The translations under genes and the position numbers were made by a program. DNA of 64,000 bases. It comes from E44-bin88 sp034419075. GTDB taxonomy: Bacteria; Chloroflexota; Dehalococcoidia; Dehalococcoidales; BS750m-G39. Where the stretch lies: positions 1 to 64,000 of the forward strand of contig DAOULR010000004.1 in assembly GCA_034419075.1 (NCBI GenBank), written 5' to 3'. Positions 26,840 through 35,697 of the stretch are shown here, piece by piece. Numbering within the stretch: the stretch's first letter is position 1; each line of letters starts with the position of its first letter. The notes under the pieces were generated by a model that was not told the origin of the DNA, searched no databases, and was given only the letters and a program-made list of their open reading frames with translations.

Positions 26840-26898
26840 TATACAAGTATATATTCGACTAAATTGACGAAATATGTAAAAAAGAAGGCATTTAACTA

Positions 26899-26934
26899 TT
26901 GACAAAGGATATCAGCTATGCTAGCATAGCTGAT
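26899..26934 (+). promoter_or_regulatory. lrp promoter overlapped by a perfect 24-bp palindrome
   Basis: TTGACA (26899-26904) and TAGCAT (26922-26927) are 17 bases apart. The -10 lies inside a perfect 24-bp inverted repeat, 26911-26934, with half-site ATCAGCTATG. A palindrome across the -10 of a regulator gene is a classic autoregulatory operator. Confidence 0.65.
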
Positions 26935-27016
26935 AAGCAAACGAAAGGGAGTCACCAGAAGAAACTATAAGAGAATTAGATGATAACAAATAAATTATTG
27001 TTGCGTAGGCGAAGTT

Positions 27017-27502
27017 TTGGATAAGATTGATTTGCAAATAATAGCAGCCCTTCAGGAAAACGGAAGAGCGACGAATCTTGAGCTTAGTAAAAGGCTTGGG
27101 GTTGGGGAGGCCACTATACGAAGAAGATTAAAAACTCTGATTAGTCAGGGAATAATAAAGATAAATGCTATACCTAATCCTCTCAAAGTTGGAATTAAGT
27201 ACATAGTTGTCATGGGGTTACAGGTTCAACCAACCCATCTTGATGACATCGCTAATAAGCTGTCACAAAATGAGCAGGTTAGCTTTCTATCCCTAACTAC
27301 TGGGCAATTCGACATAATGCTTATTCTCCTATCATCGGAACCCCAGTATTTAACTCGCTTTATTCGAGAGCAGATTAGCACCAACTCAAGTATCTTAAGA
27401 ACCGAGAGCTTCGTTAGTGCGGAAATTATTAAAAGCTTTTGGACAGATACGCTTGATTTAGCATCACTACTTGACAAATTACAGATACAATTGGACAGAT
27501 AA
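27017..27502 (+). CDS. Lrp/AsnC-family regulator, paralogue 1
   Basis: 161 residues from TTG 27017. The helix-turn-helix spans LQENGRATNLELSKRLGVGE and ATIRRRLKTLISQGII; the RAM ligand-binding domain follows (VVMGLQVQPTHLDDIANKLS; TTGQFDIMLILLSS). The start is set by homology with the second paralogue at 37630-38133, which begins with the same residues from an ATG; the Shine-Dalgarno is weak. It is divergent from the amino acid dehydrogenase and upstream of TRAP system 2, both possible targets. Confidence 0.9.
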   Translation: MDKIDLQIIAALQENGRATNLELSKRLGVGEATIRRRLKTLISQGIIKINAIPNPLKVGIKYIVVMGLQVQPTHLDDIANKLSQNEQVSFLSLTTGQFDIMLILLSSEPQYLTRFIREQISTNSSILRTESFVSAEIIKSFWTDTLDLASLLDKLQIQLDR

Positions 27503-27677
27503 AAAAGAATTAACCAACTCTTAAATAATACAACTGGAGTGAGTGTATGTCGTCAACCGTTGTGGGATAGTTTGGCCTTAGGACGCTTTATCGAAAGCCT
27601 CAGAGGTAAATTTTTTTATTGGCGAAAATGTTTGTATTCTCGATTCGCTCCGTATGTAAAATGAGCGTGGGAATGTG

Positions 27678-27700
27678 AGGAGGTGCACAATGTGAAAGAA
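27678..27700 (+). promoter_or_regulatory. Orphan strong Shine-Dalgarno with ATG-TGA before dctP (system 2)
   Basis: GAGGAGGTG is followed four bases later by ATGTGAAA; read from GTG it would encode only six codons. It is the counterpart of the element upstream of the first dctP. The real dctP start with its own GGGAGG lies about 55 bases further on. Confidence 0.4.
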
Positions 27701-27746
27701 CAAAAAAATTAAAGCAGAAGTAATATTTATACGGGGAGGTAAACAA

Positions 27747-28799
27747 ATGACAAAAAGGTTATTGTTAATCTTACTAGCACTGTTGTTGGCCATCAGTCTG
27801 GTGACTATCAGCTGCACGACATCAACAACATCACCGTCAACTACCTCACCACCTCAATCGGATGAAGTATTCACCTGGAGATGGCAGTGTTGTGACGTTC
27901 CGGGTGAGACTGAATGGGAGGTTTCGGACCCGCTGCTGGAGCAACTAATAGAAGAGGCAAGTGGCGGACGGGTTCAGGTTGAGAGGTACCCCCTTGGAAT
28001 GATTTGTGGCATGGATGAAATGATTGGCGCCGTAACTACGGGCACTGTCGAAATGATCAACTACCCCGCCGGCGTTGCTTCGGAGATAGTGCCATCGTCT
28101 TTACTTAGTGAGATGCCTATGGGTGTCAGAGATGGGTATGACTATTACGAGCTCCACCATGCTTGGGGGATGCTAGAGGTACAGAGGGAGGAGTATGCTG
28201 AACATGGACTATACCTGCTGGCTCCACAATACTGTGGAGTGGGTGCTATAGACTCAACTTTCCCCATTAATACTCTCAATGACCTTGATGGTAAGCTAAT
28301 TTGGCTCATTCCTGACCTTCTTTGGCTAGAGAATTTTGGGGCAGCCCCTACCGAAGTTCCCGACTATGATATGTACATGGCGACGAAGCTTGGTACCATT
28401 GATGGCTTCTGGTGGCCTTACAAAGGGCTGAAAGATTACAAGCACATGGAGGTTGTAGAGTATGTCATGCTTCCGAGACTTGGCGCTGGTGGCTTACATG
28501 CGGTGGTGAGCTTGGATGCGTGGAACGCTCTGGGGCCGGAGCTCCAAATGCGCATTCAGGACCGTGTCGATGCCCATGTGTATGAAGCTTACGCCGCAAT
28601 CGATGAGTTCACTGAGATAGCGATGGAAGAAGCCAAAGAAAATGGAGTTCAATTTATCACTCTGTCCAACGCCGACGTAGCCAGACTGAGCGAAGCATCA
28701 CGAGCCTTTTGGGATGAAGTAGCTGGTTTAAGCCCCGCTGCTGCTGAGGCGACTGAGATATATAAGGCTTGGATGGAGTACAGAGGAATACCTTGGTGA
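27747..28799 (+). CDS. dctP: TRAP solute-binding lipoprotein DctP (system 2)
   Basis: 350 residues. A signal peptide with lipobox (LVTISC) is followed by a Thr/Ser/Pro linker and a DctP-type fold (PLLEQLIEEASGGRVQVERY; KLGTIDGFWWPYKGLKDYKH). The ATG has GGGGAGG at the right distance. It resembles binding proteins of the TAXI/DctP7-type branch in being Trp-rich around the pocket, but the ligand cannot be stated. It differs clearly from the DctP of system 1, so the two systems probably carry different substrates. Confidence 0.9.
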   Translation: MTKRLLLILLALLLAISLVTISCTTSTTSPSTTSPPQSDEVFTWRWQCCDVPGETEWEVSDPLLEQLIEEASGGRVQVERYPLGMICGMDEMIGAVTTGTVEMINYPAGVASEIVPSSLLSEMPMGVRDGYDYYELHHAWGMLEVQREEYAEHGLYLLAPQYCGVGAIDSTFPINTLNDLDGKLIWLIPDLLWLENFGAAPTEVPDYDMYMATKLGTIDGFWWPYKGLKDYKHMEVVEYVMLPRLGAGGLHAVVSLDAWNALGPELQMRIQDRVDAHVYEAYAAIDEFTEIAMEEAKENGVQFITLSNADVARLSEASRAFWDEVAGLSPAAAEATEIYKAWMEYRGIPW

Positions 28800-28809
28800 T
28801 TTGATGTTT

Positions 28810-28834
28810 GCGGCTGGAGGAAACCTCCAGCCGC
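28810..28834 (+). terminator. Perfect intercistronic hairpin between dctP and dctQ
   Basis: An 11-bp perfect stem (28810-28820 with 28824-28834) with an AAA loop begins 10 bases after the dctP stop. There is no T-run, so it more likely protects the dctP message or lowers read-through than fully terminates. Such hairpins often give excess binding protein over permease. Confidence 0.7.
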
Positions 28835-28864
28835 AAGCCATATTTATCACAGATGGTGACTGCA

Positions 28865-29392
28865 ATGAAACGGAAATCGTCTTTGCAGGTTATCGATAAT
28901 ATTAGCATCTGGGTGGGCAAGATCATGGCCGCCCTCATTTTCCCACTTGCCGGCATAACCCTGTATGGGGTTATTATGAGGTACTTGGTGCATGACCCTA
29001 TAACGTGGGGTGGACAAGTACTTTTACTCCTTTTTATTCCGGTGGCGTTGCTGGCCGGGGGATATGTATTATTGGTAAAAGGTCATGTTAGACTAGACTT
29101 GCTATATGGCCGTTGGAGTCCTAGGGGGCAGGCAATTAGCGATATAGCTACATTTGTAGTGTTCCTACTATTTACCGGTGCACTAGCCTGGGCTTCAATA
29201 GAAATGGCTTGGGAATCACTAAAAATAGGGGAAGTATCCTGGTATATTTTTAAAGCTCCGATTTACCCCAAGAAGATAGCCTTCGCTTTAGCTGTCCTTT
29301 TGTTATTACTTCAGGGTGTAGCTCAGTTTGTCCGCAATATCCGCCTCATCAAGGGAAAAGGGGGGGGAGAAGAGGCTAATATTGAGCGTTGA
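28865..29392 (+). CDS. dctQ: TRAP transporter small permease DctQ (system 2)
   Basis: 175 residues from ATG 28865 (MKRKSSLQVIDN). Earlier in-frame starts at 28808 and 28853 exist; the first would run through the intercistronic hairpin. Four hydrophobic helices and the loop LVKGHVRLDLLYGRWSPRGQ are typical of DctQ. Its end overlaps the start of dctM. Confidence 0.85.
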   Translation: MKRKSSLQVIDNISIWVGKIMAALIFPLAGITLYGVIMRYLVHDPITWGGQVLLLLFIPVALLAGGYVLLVKGHVRLDLLYGRWSPRGQAISDIATFVVFLLFTGALAWASIEMAWESLKIGEVSWYIFKAPIYPKKIAFALAVLLLLLQGVAQFVRNIRLIKGKGGGEEANIER

Positions 29393-30716
29393 AATTCTCA
29401 CACTGCTTCTGTTTGTATGTACCTTTGCGCTTTTAGCGGTGGGAGTGCCTATTGCTTTCGCTCTAGGTGGGGTGGCGGTGGTGTTTGCTATTGCCTTTTG
29501 GGGAATTGACCACCTATCTGTAATAGCTACAGCCGGCTTTAGTACCCTCCAGAACATCAATTTGGTAGCTATACCGTTATTCATCTTAATGGGGTGGATT
29601 ATTTATAAGTCTGGCATCGCCGAGGACCTTTTCGATGCTTTGCATGTTTGGGCGGGTGGTGTGAGGGGTGGCTTGGCAATTGGGACCGTGGCCATAGGTG
29701 CTGTTTTCGGAGCAATATGTGGCGACCTTCTGGCTGCTATCTTCACTGTTACCACTATAGCCTTACCTCAGCTGCTGAAACGGGGTTATGATAAACACTT
29801 AGCTATAGGCTGCGTAATTGCTGGTAGTACTCTGGCACTGATTATTCCACCCAGTATAAGTATAATTATCTTTTCCTCAATAACTGGACAATCAGTGGGT
29901 AGGATGTATCTGGCGTGTTTTGTTCCTGGCTTTCTCCTTGCTGCTTTATATATGTTGTACATAGGAATAAGATGCTACTTGCGCCCAGCGATGGGTCCCC
30001 CAGCGCCCCCAGAAATCAGAGCTAGCTGGGGTATAAAAATTGCCAAGTTAAAGGGGGTGGTATTGCCTTTAGCCCTGCTATTGTCTATGTTGATAGGCAT
30101 TTATTCTGGAGCCGTCACGCCGATGGAGGCTTCGGGGGTAGGAGTTGCCGGAGCATTGGTATGTGCTGCCATAAAACGCCGTCTTACTTGGTCAATGGTC
30201 TGGGAGGCAGTCTCTATGACGCTCCGAATCACTTGCATGATAGGCTGGATGTTTCTAGCTATCGGCTGCTTCACCGCTGTGTATGCTGGTATCGGCGCTT
30301 TAGACCTGGCGTCGAATATAGCTGCGGCAGTACCAGGTCAGGGATTGCCGGTTATCATAATAATGCAATTATTTCTCATCATATTCGGGATGTTTTTGGA
30401 TGATGTTGCCATAATAATGATATTTGGGCCTATCTTCTTAAGTGTTGTTGCATCGTTAGGCTTTAATACGCTATGGTATGGCGCATTATTCATGGTTAAC
30501 ATGCAATTGGCGTTCTTGACACCGCCCTACGGTTTCGCTCTATTTGCCATGAGGGCAGTCCTTCCAACTATTCCAGAACTGAAACCTTTTAACATATCTA
30601 TAGGGGATATTTATCGCGCTGCTATTCCCTTTATTGGGCTTCAGGCGCTTACTCTTGTCTTAATTCTAATATTCCAACCTCTGGCCACTTTTCTCCCTAG
30701 CCTCTTGATACGATGA
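29382..30716 (+). CDS. dctM: TRAP transporter large permease DctM (system 2)
   Basis: 444 residues from TTG 29382, which overlaps dctQ by 11 bases and has GGGGGAGAAGAGG upstream. An alternative in-frame start at 29328 would add a charged 18-residue leader unusual for DctM. Motifs: GTVAIGAVFGAICGDLLAAI, IAGSTLALIIPPSISIIIFS, and C-terminal NMQLAFLTPPYGFALFAMRA. About twelve membrane helices. Confidence 0.88.
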   Translation: MSVEILTLLLFVCTFALLAVGVPIAFALGGVAVVFAIAFWGIDHLSVIATAGFSTLQNINLVAIPLFILMGWIIYKSGIAEDLFDALHVWAGGVRGGLAIGTVAIGAVFGAICGDLLAAIFTVTTIALPQLLKRGYDKHLAIGCVIAGSTLALIIPPSISIIIFSSITGQSVGRMYLACFVPGFLLAALYMLYIGIRCYLRPAMGPPAPPEIRASWGIKIAKLKGVVLPLALLLSMLIGIYSGAVTPMEASGVGVAGALVCAAIKRRLTWSMVWEAVSMTLRITCMIGWMFLAIGCFTAVYAGIGALDLASNIAAAVPGQGLPVIIIMQLFLIIFGMFLDDVAIIMIFGPIFLSVVASLGFNTLWYGALFMVNMQLAFLTPPYGFALFAMRAVLPTIPELKPFNISIGDIYRAAIPFIGLQALTLVLILIFQPLATFLPSLLIR

Positions 30717-30847
30717 TAAAGCTATCTTAAGATTTGGCGGACAGGTTAGAAATAAGTTAGGAGTGAACCAAGGGATATATAGTGCAAAAGTCAACACTTA
30801 AACAATTGCGGGTTGTGTTCAAAGGTTGTCAATCTTTCAGGCCATTG

Positions 30848-30943
30848 CTACTTTTGGCCGCCTCCAGCTAATACACCTCCATCAATTACAAATCCTACCC
30901 CGATGACCCAGTGGGACTCGTCAGAGGCACGGCGTTATGTGTA
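30848..30943 (-). pseudogene. Short-chain dehydrogenase 3' end remnant
   Basis: Minus-strand codons read ASDESHWVIGVGFVIDGGVL, then AGGGQK and a stop: the conserved C-terminal end of SDR enzymes (SDExxxVTGxxxxVDGG). No upstream SDR sequence exists; the molybdenum hydroxylase gene cluster begins 20 bp away. It is a scar of a replaced gene. The rest of 30717-30964 holds nothing recognisable. Confidence 0.75.
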
Positions 30944-30964
30944 TAACCGATTAATGAACAGTCT

Positions 30965-33334
30965 TCATCGTGCAGTTAAAATTGCTCTCCTCACTAACGC
31001 CCTTGTTATATCTACTTTATAATCATTTAAAACCAGAGGATTGGAATTTTTTACCGCTTTCAGTGAAGCTGCTTCAGCGATCTCTTCGCTAAGTTCCTTA
31101 TTTTTTATAAGTTTTTCAGCCTCTTTCGCCCTGAGTGGAATCGGTGCCACTGCTCCTAAGGCTATCTTAATATCCTTTATCTTCCCATAATTAATAGTAT
31201 AAATGCATGCTACAGCCACTATAGGGAAATCTATGGCTTTCCTTAATCTGAATTTGAGAAAGGCCTGTTTACTGCCTTGTTTTGGAGCAGGAATCTGTAT
31301 TTCTGTTACCAGTTCATCTTGATCGAGTATCGTCGAACCCTTTAGCCTGGCAACAAAGAATTTCTCAGCTTCGATGATTCTATTCGTAGTCTTTATTTTC
31401 GCCTCTAAGGCTACCAGTGCAGGAGCAACATCTGAGGGATTTACGGCTACGCAACCGCAATCGAAGCAGCGGTTTGCCTCTGTTGCGACTTCATTTGAAT
31501 TAAGACCGAGAGTGTCTTCAACCTCTATGGATTTAGTCCTTTCGGATATTGGAAGTTCGGGTACTTTTATTCTAGGTACTATTTTAAGGTATGAACTATT
31601 GCACTTATTTAGAGAATCTCCAGTTTCCGCGTTAACCTCTTCTGCAGGTCGAGCCGTACCACCGTTAAAGTATTCATTAATAAGGGAAGCTGTTTTCCTT
31701 CCGGCGGCTATACATTGTACCACTGTTGATGGGCCGGTAACAAAATCACCACCGGCAAAAAGGTTTTTGCCTACAAAATATTCTGAGGTATGTTTTACCT
31801 GTCCTCTATCTTTAACAAATTCAGCAGGTAAATAAGAGGTATTAGGTCCCTCACCGATAGCCTTAAAGACAGCGTCAAACTCAATAGTAAATTCCGAACC
31901 GGTTATCGGTTTAAAGCTAGGTCTACCGGAAGCATCTAAAGCTCCGAGTTTCATTCTTATACAACCGAGGATTATCTTCTTGCCTTTTTTCTCAGCCTCA
32001 AGTGGCTGGGCAAGAAATTCGAATTTAATGCCTTCCTCTTTGGCCTTTTCAACTTCTTCGTGTATCGCTGGCATCTCGGAGATGCTACGTCGGTAGATTA
32101 TTACAGGTTGAGCCCCCAGCCTTAAAAGTGTCCGTGCTACATCTATGGCCACGTTGCCGCCACCAATAACGCCGACCTTTTTCCCCGGTAATTCAGTTTT
32201 GCCGCTATTAATCCGATTCAGAAATTCCATCCCTGACATGATAAATTCTTCGCCTTTTATTCCTACCGGTTTTTCTACCCAGGCACCCGTAGCCAGAAGA
32301 ACGGCATCATAATCTTTCATCAATTGTTTTAAAGCTGATCTTGATTTAATATCGCTATTTACCTTGAACTTAACTCCCATATCCTCAATTACCTTTACCT
32401 GTCTCTTGACTATACTCTTAGGCAAACGATAAGGGGGTATGCTGTAGGTCAACATGCCACCTGCTTCAGGTAGTTTTTCAAAAACCGTTACACTGTGGCC
32501 TAATTTTCTAAGGTAGTAAGCTGCGGAAAGCCCGGCCGGGCCGGAACCCACAATGGCTATACTCTTACTGGTCTCAGTATTAGGAGATTTCGCGATTTGG
32601 GTAGCGTTCTCTAGAATATAGTCACCGAGAAACCGCTCTACGCATCTTACGGATACTGATTCATCGAACTCGTGCCGATTGCATCCCTGTTCACAAAAAT
32701 GCGGGCATACGCGTCCTGTTATAGCCGGAATCGGATTATTTTCGAGTAGTAACCTAGCGGCTTTATCCAGGTCGCCTTTTCTAACTTCACTTAAGTATGA
32801 AGGTATGTTCACGTTAGTAGGACAATCGGAGGAACAAGGGGGAATAACGACTCTAGCAGCTCCGAAGATTGAATGGTACCGGTTTTCACCGGTCAGCGCA
32901 TTACAAACCTTGCCACCTTTTCTCATGCAATAAAACCGGTTCTCCGGATTTCTATAATACCAACACCTAACTTCCTGGCAGATATTTCCGCCGATAGTCC
33001 CCATATCTCTTATCTGGGGTGAAGCAACGGAACGGGCAGCTTCAGAAAGTACTCTATATTTTTCCTTAACGACCGGATTTGCCTCGATATCCTGAAGTTT
33101 CGTTAAAGCCCCTATTTTTAAGCCTTTCCGACTTTCTTTAATATAAGCCAAATTTTTAATATTTTTAATATTCAATAATATTTCAGGATAATCGGGGTGT
33201 ATATTATCCTTTAATGCACCGAGTAAATCGGTGCCACCGGCGATTAAAGCAGCTTTATTTTTATATTGATCTAGAAGCGAAACAGCTTCCTCAATAGATG
33301 TTACATTCAAGTGTTTGAATGGTATTAGTGTCAT
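30965..33334 (-). CDS. Molybdenum hydroxylase FAD subunit with GltD-like oxidoreductase inserted
   Basis: 789 residues; normal FAD subunits (XdhB/CoxM/HcrB) have ~290-320. Residues 1-159 are the first part of the FAD-binding domain (AALIAGGTDLLGALKD; ASPQIRDMGTIGGNICQE) and include Cys124, 136 and 144 in the place of the [4Fe-4S] loop of 4-hydroxybenzoyl-CoA reductase beta. At the point where relatives run straight from RYHSIFG to CVAVNPSD, about 467 residues of a GltD/NfnB-like protein are inserted. The insert has an N-terminal Cys cluster (CSSDCPTNVNIPSYL, CPHFCEQGCNR), FAD motif AIVGSGPAGLSAAYYLRKLG and NAD(P) motif GVIGGGNVAIDVARTL. The FAD domain resumes at residue 628 and ends normally. 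Probably couples hydroxylase electrons to NAD(P) or ferredoxin. Confidence 0.88.
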   Translation of the reverse strand: MTLIPFKHLNVTSIEEAVSLLDQYKNKAALIAGGTDLLGALKDNIHPDYPEILLNIKNIKNLAYIKESRKGLKIGALTKLQDIEANPVVKEKYRVLSEAARSVASPQIRDMGTIGGNICQEVRCWYYRNPENRFYCMRKGGKVCNALTGENRYHSIFGAARVVIPPCSSDCPTNVNIPSYLSEVRKGDLDKAARLLLENNPIPAITGRVCPHFCEQGCNRHEFDESVSVRCVERFLGDYILENATQIAKSPNTETSKSIAIVGSGPAGLSAAYYLRKLGHSVTVFEKLPEAGGMLTYSIPPYRLPKSIVKRQVKVIEDMGVKFKVNSDIKSRSALKQLMKDYDAVLLATGAWVEKPVGIKGEEFIMSGMEFLNRINSGKTELPGKKVGVIGGGNVAIDVARTLLRLGAQPVIIYRRSISEMPAIHEEVEKAKEEGIKFEFLAQPLEAEKKGKKIILGCIRMKLGALDASGRPSFKPITGSEFTIEFDAVFKAIGEGPNTSYLPAEFVKDRGQVKHTSEYFVGKNLFAGGDFVTGPSTVVQCIAAGRKTASLINEYFNGGTARPAEEVNAETGDSLNKCNSSYLKIVPRIKVPELPISERTKSIEVEDTLGLNSNEVATEANRCFDCGCVAVNPSDVAPALVALEAKIKTTNRIIEAEKFFVARLKGSTILDQDELVTEIQIPAPKQGSKQAFLKFRLRKAIDFPIVAVACIYTINYGKIKDIKIALGAVAPIPLRAKEAEKLIKNKELSEEIAEAASLKAVKNSNPLVLNDYKVDITRALVRRAILTAR

Positions 33335-35691
33335 TAATTATCTCCTACCGAGTGTAAAGCTTTGAGAATTTTATTTGGTGTGATTGGGATATCATCAACC
33401 CTTATACCGATAGCGTTATAAATAGCATTTGTGATAGCTGTTGGCGTGCAGGTTAAAACAGACTCCCCTATACCGCAAGCGCCGTATTGCCCAGCACCTC
33501 TCCAGACCTCCATGGGGACAGGCTCAATCTCCGGAAAATCTGCCATTGTAGGTATCTTAAAATCAATAAAGTTAAAATTAAGCGGAACCCCAGAAGCCTC
33601 ATCATAGATAGTTTCTTCAGTCAGGGTTTGCCCAATACCGATGCACTGGCCGCCAACTTGTTGAGCTTCTGTTCCGGAAGCATGCATTACCGTGCCGCAG
33701 TCATTGATAATTACCAACTTAATTATCTCAACCGCGCCCGTAGCGGTATCCACCTCAACTTCCGCAAATGCGGCTACGTAAGGAACTCCTGTTTTTTCAG
33801 TAGGAACGACCTGATTGGCAACGCCAAGAATAGGAATTAGGTATCCTTTCCAAAGGAGTTCTTTGAGAGTAATTTGCTTCCTGGGGGATTTTTTAGTAAA
33901 TATTATGCCATCCTTTATATCCAAATCTTCAGGTTTGACTTTGAATTCTTTTGCCGCTAAGACGAAGATTTTTTCTTTTGCATTTTTAGCTGCTAAGTGT
34001 ATGATTTCCGGGATAACATGAGAAAGAGCACTATCGGTTTGAACCTGGTCTTTAAGACCGGTCTCTGTATCTACCACCGATGTCCAGTGTATTGATTCTA
34101 CAGGGACACCTAAGGCTTCGGCGCAAGAAAGAACATAGCAAGTATCCGAACCCGGTCCAGTCTCTATCGTCGGAGCTTCCAGATAAACGGTAGCGTCAGG
34201 ATTGATTTTAATGATAATTTGGATTGGCCCGCGGTGCTTCTCCTGCCAAGCAGCATGCCAGCTATGATGGAAAGATAATCCCAGTCCTCTTTTTTGGGTA
34301 CCTTCATAAACTGGACCTTCGCCCGGTTTATGCCTTTTACTCCAACCTATTCTTTTTGCCCCCTTGGTTAGGATTGCTTTAAGGCTTTTATTAGGAAGGG
34401 TTAAATATTCACTATTAAAGTTATTAACCCCTATTTTTATGGGGTCGATGCCTAATTTTTCAGATAATACATCTATTGCTTTCCCCACAATTAAGTTGAG
34501 CTGTGAATTGCCAATCCCTCTCATGCAGCCACCTGGAATCTTGTTCGTATACACACCGTAGCTTTCCACCTTCAAAGTTGGAATTTGCTCGAGAAATGAG
34601 TGAATATAATCATCCGGTACGTACTCTATTGCACCCAAGGTACTTTGAGCATAGGCTCCGGCATCCCCAATTAACTTTAAGTGCATACCTGTTATCTTAC
34701 CGTTCTTTTTAGCTGCTATTGTGCAAGTCCCAATTTCACCACTACGCGTATCGTGGAACTCTTCTCTTCTGGTATGTTTGTACTTTACCGGCCTACCGGC
34801 TTTTTTGGCTAATAATGCCACAAAAAGGAAGAACGCTTGCTCACCATCATCATTCCTGCCATGTGAGCCACCCATTCTAGTGGCGATAATACGGACTTTG
34901 TTTAATGGTATTCCTAGCATCTCGCCGATGAATAATCTTGTTTGATCCGCCTTATAAGTATTTGCCCATATGGTAAGAAGGTCATCTTCCCATTCTGCCA
35001 GACAACACCAGCTATCTAAAACACCTTGACTCGGATTATGGTATATAGCTGTAGTCTCGACTACTACGTCAGCTTCCTTAAAAGCTTTCTCTAAGTCACC
35101 CCGTGTTGCCAATACGTGAGAGCCTCTTTTAGGGTCAGGGGGTATTATGTTGCTACCCGGATTGGTTTCGGGATGTATGACCGGAGATTCCGGTTTCATG
35201 GCTTCAAACGGGTCGAGCGCGAAGGGCAACACTTCCCATTCTATATCTAGTAGTTTCAGAGCATCCTCAGCTATCCTCTCGCTCTCAGCGGCCACAACTA
35301 CTCCGGCTTCATCTCCGACCCATCGTACGTGGTTGTCAAGTAACCTCCTATCTCTTGCGTGAGGGAAAAACGTCCGGTCGTATGTCAAACTTTCACATCC
35401 ATCCCCCCACACAGTACAAAATGTATTAACTGAGGCCACTTCGTCATCCTTGTAAGTAAGTATTACCTTCACACCCGGCAATTTCTCAGCTTTACTGGTA
35501 TCCAGTTTTTTTATCTTGGCATTAGGATAAGGACTTCTTAATATTTTCGCGTATAATAGCCCTGGGAAACGGTTTCCTGTGGTAATATCGTTAATATACT
35601 TCTGGGTTCCCGTGGCTTTTTCAAAACCATCTATTCTGGGTCGATAGGTACCTATGTATTTTCGAGTCACACGAGGTTTGAACTCTTTCAT
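33334..35691 (-). CDS. Molybdenum hydroxylase large (molybdopterin) subunit
   Basis: 785 residues, the XdhA/CoxL/HcrA family. It has an N-terminal hammerhead domain (GTQKYINDITTGNRFPGLLY) and the two molybdopterin-binding domains, with MGGSHGRNDDGEQAFFLFVA, PGGCMRGIGNSQLNL and the C-terminal active-site Glu in YGACGIGESVLTCTPTAITN. No CoxL-type active-site Cys loop is recognisable, so CO oxidation is unlikely; a hydroxylase or reductase of an aromatic or N-heterocyclic compound is more probable. Its ATG follows the 2Fe-2S subunit gene by six bases, and its stop overlaps the start of the FAD subunit gene. Confidence 0.9.
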   Translation of the reverse strand: MKEFKPRVTRKYIGTYRPRIDGFEKATGTQKYINDITTGNRFPGLLYAKILRSPYPNAKIKKLDTSKAEKLPGVKVILTYKDDEVASVNTFCTVWGDGCESLTYDRTFFPHARDRRLLDNHVRWVGDEAGVVVAAESERIAEDALKLLDIEWEVLPFALDPFEAMKPESPVIHPETNPGSNIIPPDPKRGSHVLATRGDLEKAFKEADVVVETTAIYHNPSQGVLDSWCCLAEWEDDLLTIWANTYKADQTRLFIGEMLGIPLNKVRIIATRMGGSHGRNDDGEQAFFLFVALLAKKAGRPVKYKHTRREEFHDTRSGEIGTCTIAAKKNGKITGMHLKLIGDAGAYAQSTLGAIEYVPDDYIHSFLEQIPTLKVESYGVYTNKIPGGCMRGIGNSQLNLIVGKAIDVLSEKLGIDPIKIGVNNFNSEYLTLPNKSLKAILTKGAKRIGWSKRHKPGEGPVYEGTQKRGLGLSFHHSWHAAWQEKHRGPIQIIIKINPDATVYLEAPTIETGPGSDTCYVLSCAEALGVPVESIHWTSVVDTETGLKDQVQTDSALSHVIPEIIHLAAKNAKEKIFVLAAKEFKVKPEDLDIKDGIIFTKKSPRKQITLKELLWKGYLIPILGVANQVVPTEKTGVPYVAAFAEVEVDTATGAVEIIKLVIINDCGTVMHASGTEAQQVGGQCIGIGQTLTEETIYDEASGVPLNFNFIDFKIPTMADFPEIEPVPMEVWRGAGQYGACGIGESVLTCTPTAITNAIYNAIGIRVDDIPITPNKILKALHSVGDN

Positions 35692-35697
35692 TATTTT

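Noticed and set aside
33334..35691. Carbon monoxide dehydrogenase large subunit (CoxL).
   Set aside because: The CoxL active-site Cys loop is not recognisable; only the general xanthine dehydrogenase family can be supported.
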